This document shows, one piece after another, positions 52,014 to 62,629 of a stretch of DNA of 64,000 nucleotides (positions are counted from its first letter, which is position 1; the number at the start of each line of letters is the position of its first letter). The DNA comes from Undaria pinnatifida (Eukaryota > Sar > Phaeophyceae > Laminariales > Alariaceae). Below the pieces are notes generated by a model. That model did not search any database, was not told the origin of the DNA, and saw only the letters and a list, made by a program, of their open reading frames with translations. The stretch lies in contig JABAKD010000012.1 in assembly GCA_012845835.1 (NCBI GenBank), positions 14,973,195 through 15,037,194 on the forward strand. The letters are read 5' to 3'. A program made the position numbers and the translations under genes.

Positions 52014-53141
52014 GTTCTATGTAACCAACGTTCCGCACACAGCACGAACCGCTGCTCAACCATAGACAGATCGCACAACCCACGTACACGTATTATGTAT
52101 GTATGCATGGCGGAGAAAGGGGTGGGGCAAAGGGACAAAGGGGAAGTGACAGTCCCGCTACACGCGCACGACCCTCTTGACCCACACATACACCACCTCG
52201 CGTCCGCCCGCCTTGCGCGTTCGTACACCGCATTCTGTTGAAATCCTCGCCACCGATTGCGCCGCCATCGACCTTGACGATGCACACACACCACTCTCTC
52301 GTCCACCTTGCGTATACGTACACCGCATTCTGCTGAAATCCACGCAGGGAGAGGACGACACCACTTAAACTTGGTACTGTAGTTGAGAACTTGGGCTCAC
52401 TTGAGATGCCCGGAAAATAACCTACAATACACTATCCATACACCAAAACCTACAAAAGATGCCCCATTGAAAAATACGGAGAGCAAGAACCGAGCCCCGG
52501 GCAAAAAAATATATCCTCAAGTGATGGCGCCATCTGTAGCACAGTCATACACTACTACTGCTGGTTATGTACGTAACAACGGCTTTTTCGAGTGTCGAGG
52601 TGTGGACCTTGAAATAATCGTTAGCGTTTTATTATTACAAGTAGTCTTCTACATGGCCTTCTATATGCAGTCTTGTAGCCATGTGCGGTCTACATGACGT
52701 GGCGCCCATGGTTGAGATTCGATCGGGATTTGAAAGGATGCGGGGCGTGAAGAGCCTCGGGTAAAGTCGATCTGCGTGGTATATGCTCCGATAGAAAGCG
52801 GTATGGGTCACGTCAGAAAGCGGTGACGGCCGAGCGGAAAAGCCGCGGTACGATGAACCGCAAGGGGTTGGTGTCAAAAACCGATACGAGGCTGAGTTGG
52901 CCAATCAGCGTCGCGGATCGGGGTCAAAAATCTAGGTGTATTCTGCTGTACCGCACGGTGGCCCGAAATGGTTGGAGTATACCACTTTCTGCCGTCCGCC
53001 CTTTTTTTTCAGGCCTAGATCGATACAGGTACTTGTATATAATACTCGTATAGGATTGTACATCGGGTCTGCACTTCCCATTTATTTAACAAAAAAAAAA
53101 ATGGGGTCAAGGTTTACATGTAGTAGACTAGTGTATAATGT

Positions 53142-53300
53142 ATAGCGGTATATTGTGTTATACTTCGATAGAGTAGAATAGTATTATAGTGGTATAAATT
53201 GGTATATAGTGATACATGGTGGTTTATAGAGTTATAGAGTGGTATATAGTGTTACATAGTGGTATATAGTGTTATATAGGTATATAGTGGTATATTAGAC
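53142..53300. repeat. Degenerate GTGGTATATAGTGTTATATA satellite
   Basis: Ten-base-type units (AGTGGTATAT, AGTGTTATAT, AGTGATACAT) alternate for about 150 bp. No coding capacity. Confidence 0.75.
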
Positions 53301-54143
53301 TAGGTTAGCAAGCGAGGAGCCTCCGAATAAAAAACAAAAACACGGCCTTGTACACCTCCACCGTCATACTGTGCCCACTTTTGGGGGGAAAGGTACTTGG
53401 AATTAGGGTGGGATCATTATTTGCGCTAGCTCAGTGTTATAAGGCTTAGTTTGGGTAAGCTGTTGGTTAACCTTTTGCAAGTGGTCAAACGGGCTAATAC
53501 CCCACTATTAATACCTTAACATCAGCGTGATGAGGCTTCCTCTCGATAATAAGCTGCACTATGCATTGCGTGCTCTTAACAAGGCGGTGGCGCCAGTATC
53601 TTGAGCAGTGTTGCTAGTGCTTGATCAAGGAAATCGACATTCGTCAAGAGGGCTCTACCAGGGTATATGATATTATTACTGCCCAAAATCGATCAATCGC
53701 CCACCTAGCCCGCTGCAAGCTCCTCCCGTCTCGTCCCCGTGATTGTTTTCGACGTCGCTCGACCCTTTTAGAGGGTCGTTCCTAACGAAAATAAACAATG
53801 TCACGAATTGTGAAAAAAAAACGAGACATTTTTTCGCGAATCGTGACATTTGTTTGGATGGGGGGAGGGAGGGGGGGGGCGTTGTTCAGACACACTCTTC
53901 TAGAGATAGATATGATTTTCGTCCGCCGAATAGATGACCCATCTCCGTGTTTGTCGTCCTCATCGGTGTCCGCGAACAGCTTGTCCATTTGTTCGAGTTT
54001 GATGGCCTTGCTAGCTCAGCGTTTTGGAGCATGCGTCTACGGCATTACAGCAGTTTGCACCCTCCAAGAAGAAGTAACACCTAATCTGAGAAAAGCCTGA
54101 AGACATTTTTTGGGGTTTCGCCGGTTTCGTCGGAAATGATGCC

Positions 54144-54178
54144 GACACTCGACACTCGACACTCGACACTCGACACTC
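54144..54178. repeat. GACACTC heptamer repeat, five units
   Basis: Five exact tandem GACACTC units followed by GACAATG. It extends minus-strand frames with an SVECRVS repeat. Confidence 0.9.
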
Positions 54179-55230
54179 GACAATGAAATACGTAGTAGCA
54201 GTATGTATAGCACCATATACAGCACAGAGCGTACATGTATGCGGTACCGTACGGCACGGTAACCGCGGCGCTTGTCATCTAACCATGCCATCTTTTTGGT
54301 CCATCGTATACTTCCGAAGTGCATATAGTCTAATATGTTAGTCTAATTGCCTCGCTACATGATTCGCTACATTAACTACTAGTCTAGACAATACTAACTG
54401 TTGTAGTACCGGTATAACATAGTCTAGATGTTCTCATGGTATCTGATAGGAGTCGACATCTGCTCAACGTGGTGCTGCTTCTGTGTGGAAGAGCGCGGCC
54501 CAGAACGAGGATGTTCGGCGACACGCCCGTCAAGGAAAACCGTGCTCTGGGTCAAGGTTATAGAGCCGAGTATTCCGCACTACGAGTAAAAGCTTAGCTA
54601 CCGGTACCTAGCTAGGTGATCACCGGTACTGCTGCCACACAGCAGAACCTACCTGGTACACGGAGTACTCGGTACTGGTAGCTGTCTCCTACTAATAGCA
54701 GGGTGTTCAATGCGGAACATAGAGAGACTCATATCGATGATCTGCCACGCACGTAACGAGTGCGAGTGCACACGAGCTAGCACACTCATCGTGTGTGTAG
54801 TGTGAAGAGCTGCAACGCCGATATCGTCACGACTAACCGACGACCCGTACGTTCAGACTCGTTGGACATGTGATACGGCAACAAAAAGCGTGTAAGCCGC
54901 CAGAACCTGAGAAAAAAGTCCGACGGCGGTGTGCCACTCACTCTGTTACCACTCTGTCTGGCGCAGGCTACCCAATACGGAAGATAGAGAACCACCGTTT
55001 GCCGCGTGTACACGTGCACACACACGACGCATACACATTGTACGCGCCATGAACGGCGGAACCGTTTCGTTTGGTTTGGTTTTCGGACCGGGGGGGGGGG
55101 GGGATGTTTTCATTTTATGTGCCCTATTTTGTGTGTAACGAACATGCCGCCACGTTTAGTGGAAACCCCGGGACAATGACATTTGGACTTGTTGTACGTT
55201 GTGCTGAACCGAACCATTTCCCTCGCGCAG

Positions 55231-55470
55231 CCACCGCAAGGCGGCCAGGCAATCAACCGACACATGATCTCGGGCCAATGCCAAAAACTCTACGGAGGGT
55301 CCCGCGGGTTCGTTCGCGTGGAAAGCCAGGAGGAGCAGCCCCCATTGCGAGAGGTCCAAGGGTCAGGAGTTGTAAAACTTGTTACGTCCGCTCGGCCGCC
55401 AGGAACTGATGACAGCAGCGTTGCTGCGTTTAGCGTAGGCATGCGATGGCGGGGCTGTCGAAAGGTCCAG
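55231..55470 (+). CDS. Candidate orphan exon, 80 codons
   Basis: Strong acceptor CCTCGCGCAG at 55230 and donor GTAAGAGTT at 55471 enclose an 80-codon frame, phase 0 at both ends. It encodes PPQGGQAINRHMISGQCQKL, then SRGFVRVESQEEQPPLREV and GVVKLVTSARPPGTDDSS. No family recognised. The LINE that follows would lie in its downstream intron. Confidence 0.35.
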
Positions 55471-56131
55471 GTAAGAGTTACATAGCTTGCTATCCGCCAC
55501 ATCAATGTGCGCACACAGGGATCTTGCGTGGGTGAACCGCGGCATAGAGTGGTTCGATTCGAAATCAATACCATCGAACAGTTGTGGTGAACATTTCAAA
55601 TTCTGCTCCTGTCCACATGGCATGTACGTCCACCCTGCCACCAGTGAAGCACAATTCGACGCGAGTTGACGAGGGAAGCAGGAGGCAAGTGCTGAATGAA
55701 TTATTCCCTCAACATAAAATGAAGGCGCGTACAGCAGTAGTACAAACAGTAGTACAGCAGTAGGGGGAAGGAGGGAGAAGATCCTGCCTAGTGACCCTGG
55801 ATGTAAGTAACGTCTAGGGAGGGAGAAGGAAACAGAAAAACTGCGAAGATATTAGATCACATGGCATGATGAGCACGAAATAAAAAAGAACAAAGTAAAA
55901 ATATAGTCTATGGACTATACCAAACCAACCATTAGTCTATACTGCACTGTAGTACTGGCCTTCCTGCCTTCGGCCTGCCCCGTCCTTGGGGTGGGCCGAG
56001 GAAGCCCGCGAGGACCTGCAGCGGTCTAGCGGCAGTCACACGGGCATCGAGCCTCGGGCTGGGTAGAGAGGGAACCTTGCGCGGTCTGGCTAGTGAACTG
56101 CTCACTCTAAGGACCGCGTGGGGTGGTGGTG

Positions 56132-59100
56132 ATGGATTTTCTTTTTAACCCCGACGCCGAGGAGTTCATCCCCGGGGCAGGACGGGTACATCACCACAGC
56201 AGAGAGCGCAGCGTGGGCAGCTTGGGGAGTGGAGAGGCTGGCCACCGCGTGGGTACGCATGCACGACAGGAAGGATGGGAGTGTCGGCGTTGGCTGGGAC
56301 GGCTGCACCCAGCCAGCGGAAACCAAGGCGCGAACCGGGCTACGAAACGGAGAGCCACAATCATTACATTAATAGAGAGAAAAAAGAAACAACAGAAACA
56401 GAAACGGAGGAGGGGACGAGCCTCTCGTCGGCTGGCCGAGAAAGCAGCACGCGAGACTCATAAGAGACGGAAGGCGGCACTTGTGGCGGTAGCGACCTAC
56501 AACGTGCGTACCCTGGCCGTAAAGGGGAAGAACGGGTATGGGCATGACGAGCGTGTACTGGCGAAAGGCCAGCAACTCGGCTGTGACTTCATTGGCCTGC
56601 AGGAAACTCGACGGCCCGGCAACACGAGATTCAGTGCAGCTGGATACCAAGTTTTTTGCTCAGGTCAGGAAAAAACAGCAGCGAGGCAAGGGCTGTACGG
56701 AGTAGGTCTAGCAGTTAAGGACTCAATATGCCGTAAGTCTAGGTTCACCCAGCAGTTCATTGACGAACGGCTTATGTCTATGCGCTTTGACTTGGATGGT
56801 CGATGCGATGCTGTTAATTTCGTCGTTGCGTACGCCCCAACTGATTGTACCAAAGACACCAAGCTGAAAGGTATTTTCTGGCAAAAGCTGGAGGACCTGG
56901 TTGAACAGATCCCCACTAAAGAGTGTTTGTTTGTACTGATGGATGCTAACGCGCGAACTGGGCAGAGGATGGAAGGGTGCGGTGATGATGAAAGTAGGGT
57001 GCTTGGAGCATACGGACGAGATGCTCGTAGCGATAATGGCAAACGACTTTTGTCGTTCGCTACCAATTGCAAGCTAGCTCTCACCAACACATTTTTCAGC
57101 ACGCGCAAGGGTGGGATATCGCATACGTACAACGGCACCAGCCCGAATGACCGTAAGAGGATAGACTACATCCTAACCCGCCAAGCCCATCGACCTAGAG
57201 TACATGATGTTAAAGTCATCCCACAGCCTCCGCCACCAGCTAAGGCCGATTCAGACCACAACATTGTGTACATCAAGGTCCGACTTAGTGGTCACTTTTC
57301 GTCCAACAGAAAAATGCTGAAACCCCCAAAACGCCGAGAATTCGACAGGCAGCTTTTTTTATCCGACGGAAAGCGCCGCCAACGAGTAATCGCGAGGGTT
57401 GTTTCCACTCTCAACCAACCTATCCAGCCCCGTAACACGTCTGGCATGGTTGAGTTTTTCACCACGACTATCATCGATGCTGTAGAGAAAGAGGTGCCAC
57501 CTCCACCACGTCGCCACCGCCGGCATGGTTGGTGCGAGCCTGCCGAAACTTCGGCCGCTTTCAGAGTAGCATGGACAGCGAGAGAGGATGCGAGACAGTT
57601 CTTGCGTGCCAACCCCCGAGATAGTGTAGCGTGGAAGAAATTGAGATCTGCGTGTGCGAATCTGCAGGAAGTGGTTGCCGCAGGAGTACAAGCGTACTTT
57701 GAAGAGTACCTCGCCGAAACCGAGAGACTCCTAGCGAGTAACGATCAACGAGGGTTCTACAAGCACCTGAAGAGTACGGTGGGATTGCAAGGTACAAAAG
57801 CGAGGAGCGAGCAGTTTATTATGGACGAGGATGGCACGTTGTTGCGGGATCAAGCGCGAATTCGTGAACGATGGGCGGGGCACTACCACAAACTCTTGAA
57901 CACGAAATCGCTGAAACTCGATCCCACGATCATCGACCTCTTGCCACCGCGACCGCTTAAACTATCGCTTGGAGATGAACCATCCATGGACGAGATGACG
58001 GATGCGATTAAGGGCATGTCAAATTGGAAAGCCGTTGGACCAGACGGTCTCCCGGTCGAACTACTAAAACTTGACCACCCCGCTTTCGTCCAGTGTTTTC
58101 ACAATATCCTTGTCAACGTGTGGGTAACGGGCGAAGTCCCCCAGCAATGGAAAGATGCTATCATCAAGACCCTTCACAAAAAAAAGGATCGAACTGATTG
58201 CAACAATTACAGAGGGATCTCGCTTGTTGCCCACGCAGGCAAAATATTGTTGAAAATCGTTGCGTCCCGCCTTAGCAACTACTGCGAGGCCGAGGAAATA
58301 CTTCCTGAAGAACAGTGCGGCTTCCGTCCCGCACGGTCGACGGTCGACATGCTGTTTGTCGTGCGCCGGTTGCAAGAGCTCGGACGACAGAGGAAAATCC
58401 CCCTGTACATGTGCTTCATCGATCTGCAGAAAGCGTACGACTCTGTCGACCGGGAACTGTTGTGGGAGGTACTCACACGCCTTGGCGTACCAACCAAGAT
58501 GCTTACAGTTATCCGCAACTTCCACGAAGGCATGCGGGCTCGCGTGCGTGCGGATGACGGCGAGCACTCGGATTGGTTTAATGTCACCCAGGGGCTGCGG
58601 CAAGGCTGCGTGCTATCACCGTTACTGTTCAACGTGTTCTTCGCTGCTGCGATACACGTCGTGCTGGTACGCTTCAGCAAAGACGAAAGCATCGTAAGGG
58701 ATTTGGTTCACCTCGAAGAGGGCAGTGCAGTCGGAAAAGAGGAACCGTTGGCATGCGTGCAAAGGGCTGTGTGGGGCATGTTGTACGCAGATGACGCAGG
58801 AATTGTTTCGAAGTCGGCGGAAGGCCTTGCTAAAATGATGACAGTCATCGTGACTGTCTTCGAAGCAGCAGGCCTCACGGTATCGGAAAAGAAGACAGAG
58901 ACGATGCTGCTACGAACACCGGACCAGACATCCCTCGCCCCACCGCTCGCGATCGAAGCATCAGGCCAGAGGTATAAACAGACGACCCAGTTTTTATACC
59001 TAGGCGGCATTATCCACGAAAGCGCTGACCTCTCGCTCGAAATCGAACGACGGATCCGTCTCATGCGGGCATGCCTCAAACGGTTTGGCCCGGAATTGTA

Positions 59101-59629
59101 TGACAGGACGACCGCCCCGCTTAGTCTGAAAGTCCGCATGCTGAAGGCCGAGGTCATTGAGACCCTGCTGTACGGGTGTGTGACGTGGACCCTCAATGCG
59201 GACCACTTCGCCAAGCTCCGATCAGCCCACCACGAAGTCCTTTTGCGAGTCATTGGCTTCCAGCGCCGATTACGCACCGACCACACCACCCTCTCGTACG
59301 CGAAGGCCCTCAGGATGACACGATGCGAGAGCATCGAAACGACCATCCGTAAACGGCGGCTCTTCTTTGCCGGGGCCCTGGTGCGACAACACAAGGGGCG
59401 ACTGCCCCGTCGGTTGATGTTCGGGACGATCGCTGGTGGGGAGAACCCGAAACCAGGCGGACAACTTAAGACTTGGCCTAGAGCCATAGCTGAGGACCTT
59501 AGGGTGTTCAAAGCCAACGAGGGATCAACGGAACACTCCCCCTTAGTTTTTGGAGTTGGGACCGCGCTGTGGCCCACTGCAGCAAAAAAAGGTGGGCAAG
59601 TGGTACCGGGGGGTCCTCGAAGCAGCTGA
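56132..59629 (+). CDS. LINE polyprotein: endonuclease and reverse transcriptase
   Basis: 1165 residues from ATG 56132; the frame also extends three GTG codons upstream. A basic N-terminal region precedes the APE-type nuclease (about 117-384): TYNVRTL with Asn 124, GLQETRR with Glu 158, VAYAPTD, LMDANAR and SDHN. All expected catalytic positions are present. The RT (about 600-960) has GFRPARSTVDMLF, FIDLQKAYDSVDRELLW, TQGLRQGCVLSPLLFN and MLYADDAGIVSKS with the catalytic YADD, then FLYLGGIIHES. The C-terminus shifts frame at an A7 run (59583-59589): the adjacent frame continues KWYRGVLEAAERFMGRWHED, which looks like the true end. RNase H and a clear zinc knuckle are not seen. Confidence 0.9.
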   Translation: MDFLFNPDAEEFIPGAGRVHHHSRERSVGSLGSGEAGHRVGTHARQEGWECRRWLGRLHPASGNQGANRATKRRATIITLIERKKKQQKQKRRRGRASRRLAEKAARETHKRRKAALVAVATYNVRTLAVKGKNGYGHDERVLAKGQQLGCDFIGLQETRRPGNTRFSAAGYQVFCSGQEKTAARQGLYGVGLAVKDSICRKSRFTQQFIDERLMSMRFDLDGRCDAVNFVVAYAPTDCTKDTKLKGIFWQKLEDLVEQIPTKECLFVLMDANARTGQRMEGCGDDESRVLGAYGRDARSDNGKRLLSFATNCKLALTNTFFSTRKGGISHTYNGTSPNDRKRIDYILTRQAHRPRVHDVKVIPQPPPPAKADSDHNIVYIKVRLSGHFSSNRKMLKPPKRREFDRQLFLSDGKRRQRVIARVVSTLNQPIQPRNTSGMVEFFTTTIIDAVEKEVPPPPRRHRRHGWCEPAETSAAFRVAWTAREDARQFLRANPRDSVAWKKLRSACANLQEVVAAGVQAYFEEYLAETERLLASNDQRGFYKHLKSTVGLQGTKARSEQFIMDEDGTLLRDQARIRERWAGHYHKLLNTKSLKLDPTIIDLLPPRPLKLSLGDEPSMDEMTDAIKGMSNWKAVGPDGLPVELLKLDHPAFVQCFHNILVNVWVTGEVPQQWKDAIIKTLHKKKDRTDCNNYRGISLVAHAGKILLKIVASRLSNYCEAEEILPEEQCGFRPARSTVDMLFVVRRLQELGRQRKIPLYMCFIDLQKAYDSVDRELLWEVLTRLGVPTKMLTVIRNFHEGMRARVRADDGEHSDWFNVTQGLRQGCVLSPLLFNVFFAAAIHVVLVRFSKDESIVRDLVHLEEGSAVGKEEPLACVQRAVWGMLYADDAGIVSKSAEGLAKMMTVIVTVFEAAGLTVSEKKTETMLLRTPDQTSLAPPLAIEASGQRYKQTTQFLYLGGIIHESADLSLEIERRIRLMRACLKRFGPELYDRTTAPLSLKVRMLKAEVIETLLYGCVTWTLNADHFAKLRSAHHEVLLRVIGFQRRLRTDHTTLSYAKALRMTRCESIETTIRKRRLFFAGALVRQHKGRLPRRLMFGTIAGGENPKPGGQLKTWPRAIAEDLRVFKANEGSTEHSPLVFGVGTALWPTAAKKGGQVVPGGPRSS

Positions 59630-59704
59630 ACGGTTCATGGGCAGGTGGCACGAGGATGAGGCAAAGCTGAGTAGACAGCGCCGCGCATCCGCCGTGGGTG
59701 GTGT

Positions 59705-60435
59705 CGAAGGGAACGGGGGGAGGGGGGGCAGCAGGAGGGGTAGAAGGAACACCGCCCAAGGGTATGGGGGCAGGGGGGGGGACAGTAGGAGTAGAAGGGA
59801 AACCGCGGTAGATGAAAGTAGGAAGGAGACCGCAGACAGGGTAGCAAGGTACCAGGCCGACTAGTAGGTGGAACCTTTCTATCTATGCCACTCGTACCGC
59901 CAACTGCTGCGGCTGCTCGGAATGTGATGTCTTGGTACTTTGATTTTTTCCGTGAATTTATTTATTTTATTTTATTTTATTTTTTTTATTTTTTTTCTTT
60001 CCCCTTCTTATCCTTATGAAGGGAGTCTTGCATGGTGGGTAGGTGACGAGCCTGTTTTATTTGGCCCTCCCAGTCTTCCTTCTTTTACTTGTTTCTTTTT
60101 TCCGGGGTATTTTTTCCCTTTCTTTCCCCCTTGCATGTCCATTTTGGCTCATGCTCGGGGTATGTTTCTATCTCCCGTGCTTTGGCTCCCCTTTTTATTT
60201 ATTTATTTATTTATTTTGTCTTGGTTTCTTTCGTTGTTTCTCTCTTTTACAAGGTATTTTGGTTTAATGAGAAGAACACAAAGGGGGGAGGGGGGGAAAC
60301 AGGAGGAGTAGAAGGAAAGCCGTCCAAGGGAATGGGGGCAGGGGGGGCAACAGGAGGAATAGAAGGGAGACCGCGGTGGACGAAGGCAGGAAGGAGATGG
60401 CAGACAGGGTAGCAAGGTACCAGGCCGACTAGTAG
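59705..60435 (+). repeat. Duplicated LINE 3' region
   Basis: A G-rich block (GGGGGCAGGGGGGG.., CAGACAGGGTAGCAAGGTAC, CAGGCCGACTAGTAGG) at 59705-59867 recurs at 60275-60435. The T-rich sequence after each also matches (GGGGTATTTTTTCCC, GCTTTGGCTC). A tandem duplication of roughly 380-570 bp, or two LINE tails stacked. Confidence 0.7.
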
Positions 60436-60639
60436 GTACATAGCACTTTTCGTCTTTTTCTGGGGTATTTTTTTCCCCTTTGTTCCCTCCTTGCGTGTCC
60501 AGGTTTTTGGCTCGTGTTCGGATTATCTTATTTTGGTTTTACTTTACTTTATTTTATTTCATTTTATTATGTTTCTTTTCCGAGCTTTGGCTCTCCTTTG
60601 CGGTTGGGTTGTTTCTTCGATTTCCCCTTCATTTTGTTT

Positions 60640-60770
60640 GTTTCATTTTTTTGTTTTATTTTTATCTTTGTTTTTATTTGTTTTCTTATTTTGTTTTTTT
60701 GTTTTTGTTTTTTGTTTTTGTTTTTGTTTTTGTTTTTTGTTTTTGTTTTTGTTTTTGTTTATTTCGTATT
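60640..60770. repeat. GTTTTT simple repeat
   Basis: Repeated GTTTTT/GTTTTTT on the plus strand, giving KNKNKQKQK frames on the minus. Marks the T-rich end of the second LINE tail copy. Confidence 0.8.
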
Positions 60771-60799
60771 TCTCTCTTCCAATGTATTTCTGTTGCTGA

Positions 60800-61172
60800 C
60801 GTATGTATGTTGTGCCTGTCGTACCCAGTACTAGGGCATGACATTGCGTTGTCGAATGCATTACGATGCATTATCTCTGTGTCGTGGCTTGTGACCACAG
60901 AGCTGATCTTTCTAGGGTGAAGAATCAGTACGGACACTGGGTGTGCTGGATGTCGACGAGTAGAAGAACGGTTTAATGTGAAGAACGGTTTAATGTGAAG
61001 AACACACTGCTGGAGGAAAACAAAATATGTATACTCGTACCTCGTAAATAGTCTAGTCTAGACTACCAGTATATATACCTGGTATATTTTAACACAAGAA
61101 TATTACCCCTCCCATTAAGAAAAAACTCACCCACGTAGTATATTACAAGTACCAACAACGCAGATTGCAAAG
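60800..61172. other. No gene seen
   Basis: AT-rich near 61020-61130 with TAGTCTAGTCTAGACTA and a TATATACCTGGTATAT palindrome. GAAGAACGGTTTAATGTG is tandemly doubled near 60965. Confidence 0.4.
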
Positions 61173-61265
61173 ATGAGTATTGACCCGAAATTCGTTGAAC
61201 TCACGGCTGACGTCCTTGAAATATTTGTAGAAGAGATGATGTTCGTACCCATGCGAGGACACCAC
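61173..61265 (+). CDS. Candidate first exon, 31 codons
   Basis: ATG at 61173 opens MSIDPKFVELTADVLEIFVE and ends PMRGHH before GTAAGAG at 61266, phase 0. Unspliced, the frame would continue to 61370 (65 residues). Its phase fits the membrane exon at 63244, but a link between them is not shown. Confidence 0.3.
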
Positions 61266-61454
61266 GTAAGAGCCAGAAATACTGACCCAGCCTGGGTTTC
61301 TTATTCGGGAGATGGTGGGTTCTACGCCAACGTCGCTACAACGGCCCCCGGAGTTCTCATGTTCCTGTAATGTCAGACTGCCTTTCTTATCACCCCGTTT
61401 CTTATTGACGCCCTGAAGCCCTGTCCTCTACTGCAGCTTCTCCACGAGTACTAT

Positions 61455-61500
61455 GTTAGTGTTTTGTGTTGTGTGTTGTGTGTTGTGTATTGTGTGTTGT
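61455..61500. repeat. TGTGTTG microsatellite
   Basis: Repeats of TGTGTTG/TGTGTAT over about 45 bp. Confidence 0.7.
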
Positions 61501-61948
61501 CTTCCTTGGACCTAGCGGTACCAACACAGCCCGTTGACAGCACGCAGCACACCGAGTTGTTCGTACCTGTTCGCAGTACGCAGTCGAACTTCCGGGTTCT
61601 TCATCCTAACGGGGTTGAAGTTCTGCTGTAGCTGTGATCACACTCATGTACAGCTGCATAGAACTGCTGCTGCTGTGGGACAGAAGACCGAAAACGAAAA
61701 CATCGCATTTCACAACTGCGCTTAACGAGACAGAACACGAAGAATGACGTAGGAAGTTAGCCATGCATGAGTCGAGATAACTCTCGTCATATCATACGGC
61801 CGTAATCGTCTCTGGTTTGATTCATCCCCGGGTTAGTCACGGCTTTACCCCCTCCACCACGTTTTGGGCCTGTTATTAATGGCATGATTTCTCTGACTTA
61901 CCTTTTCAAAGAAAAAAACTCACCATCTTACCATCTTCCTCGATTTTA

Positions 61949-62460
61949 CTCCCCGGGGTTTTGTATGTATTTTTGCCAGAGATGCTTCCGGGGGTAGAAG
62001 GTTTTCGGGTCAGGTGCCCATTCCCGAAGGGTTTTCGGGTCGATACCGAGCACCTTTGCCGCTCCAAGCCTTCCCACTTCGCCTCCATCCGCACAATTCT
62101 GCCGGGAGCAGCGCAAAACGTCAAGCTTTTGACGGAGCTCGTACGAGGTACGCCCAGTGCTTCCGGTCGTCTTGCGCAACTTGAACAGCGGGTCTGCATA
62201 TTCCTTGGCAGGCGGACCCTTTCTTTTTCTTTGGGGGGAATCCAGCACCGTCGGGACGGGCCAATCACCCCCACGTGCTCTCCTCCTCCTCCTCCTCCTC
62301 CTCCTCCTCCTCCTCCTCCTCCTCCTCCTCCTCCTCCTCCTCCTCCTCCTCCTCCTCCTCCTTCTCCTCGTCCTCCTCCTCCTCCTTCTCTTCCTCCTCC
62401 TCGCCCTTCGTCTCCTCCTCCTTCCTCTCCTTCCTGACCTGCTGCTCGTAGATCTTGTCC
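61949..62460 (-). pseudogene. Helix-turn-helix transposase-type N-terminus with an acidic tract
   Basis: From ATG about 62460 the minus strand reads MDKIYEQQVRKERKEEE, then a (GAG)n-encoded poly-Glu run (62281-62365) to a stop. A frame shifted within the repeat continues KEYADPLFKLRKTTG and RTSYELRQKLDVL, with GAAKVLGIDPKTLREW. The pattern KL..L....AA..LGI...TLREW is an HTH_psq/CENP-B-type DNA-binding motif, as in pogo-like transposases. No DDE domain follows. Slippage in the triplet tract separates the two halves. Confidence 0.4.
62281..62365. repeat. (TCC)n trinucleotide repeat
   Basis: At least 26 uninterrupted TCC units, then degenerate to about 62430. It yields long Ser/Pro/Leu or Glu/Arg/Gly homopolymer frames that are artefacts, apart from the poly-Glu discussed for the HTH remnant. 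Confidence 0.9.
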
Positions 62461-62496
62461 ATGTTTTATATGTGTGGTGTGTGGGTGTATTTTTCG

Positions 62497-62628
62497 TTAC
62501 TTTCCCCCCGGGTGGATGTCCCCTCGGGGTAATGCTGAAGAAGAAAAATGACCCCCCCCCTCTTTCTGGTTTCCCCCCCCCGGGGGGTGTGCACTCACAA
62601 ACAAAAAAAACACTCCCGGGGGGTAAAT
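62497..62628. mobile_element. Small inverted-repeat element (possible MITE), about 130 bp
   Basis: TTACTTTCCCCCCGGGTG on the left and CACTCCCGGGGGGTAAAT on the right are inverted repeats of about 18 bp with mismatches. Internal CCCCTCGGGG and CCCCCCCCGGGGGG palindromes. It sits upstream of the HTH remnant. No target duplication is seen. Confidence 0.4.
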
Positions 62629-62629
62629 C

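Larger units (their letters stand above)
52014..55230. other. No supported gene; simple repeats
   Basis: A 95-bp tandem duplication with TACACCGCATTCTG..TGAAATCC occurs at about 52190-52345. Frames at 52383-52697 and the minus frame near 53988 (MDKLFADTDEDDKHGDG) are not recognisable. GGTACC/CTAGCTAG words cluster near 54600. A 13-G run lies at 55091. Confidence 0.4.
55955..60440 (+). mobile_element. Near-complete LINE (APE endonuclease + RT)
   Basis: A GC-rich 5' segment from about 55955, one long frame (56132-59629) and a G-rich then T-rich 3' region to about 60440. Such elements copy by target-primed reverse transcription. No target duplication or poly-A tail was identified, so the ends are approximate. 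Coding conservation suggests recent activity. Confidence 0.8.

Noticed and set aside
53782-53988. EF-hand-like acidic motif on the minus strand (DTDEDDKHGDG)
   Set aside because: Spacing of acidic residues does not fit an EF-hand loop plus helices and the frame is short.
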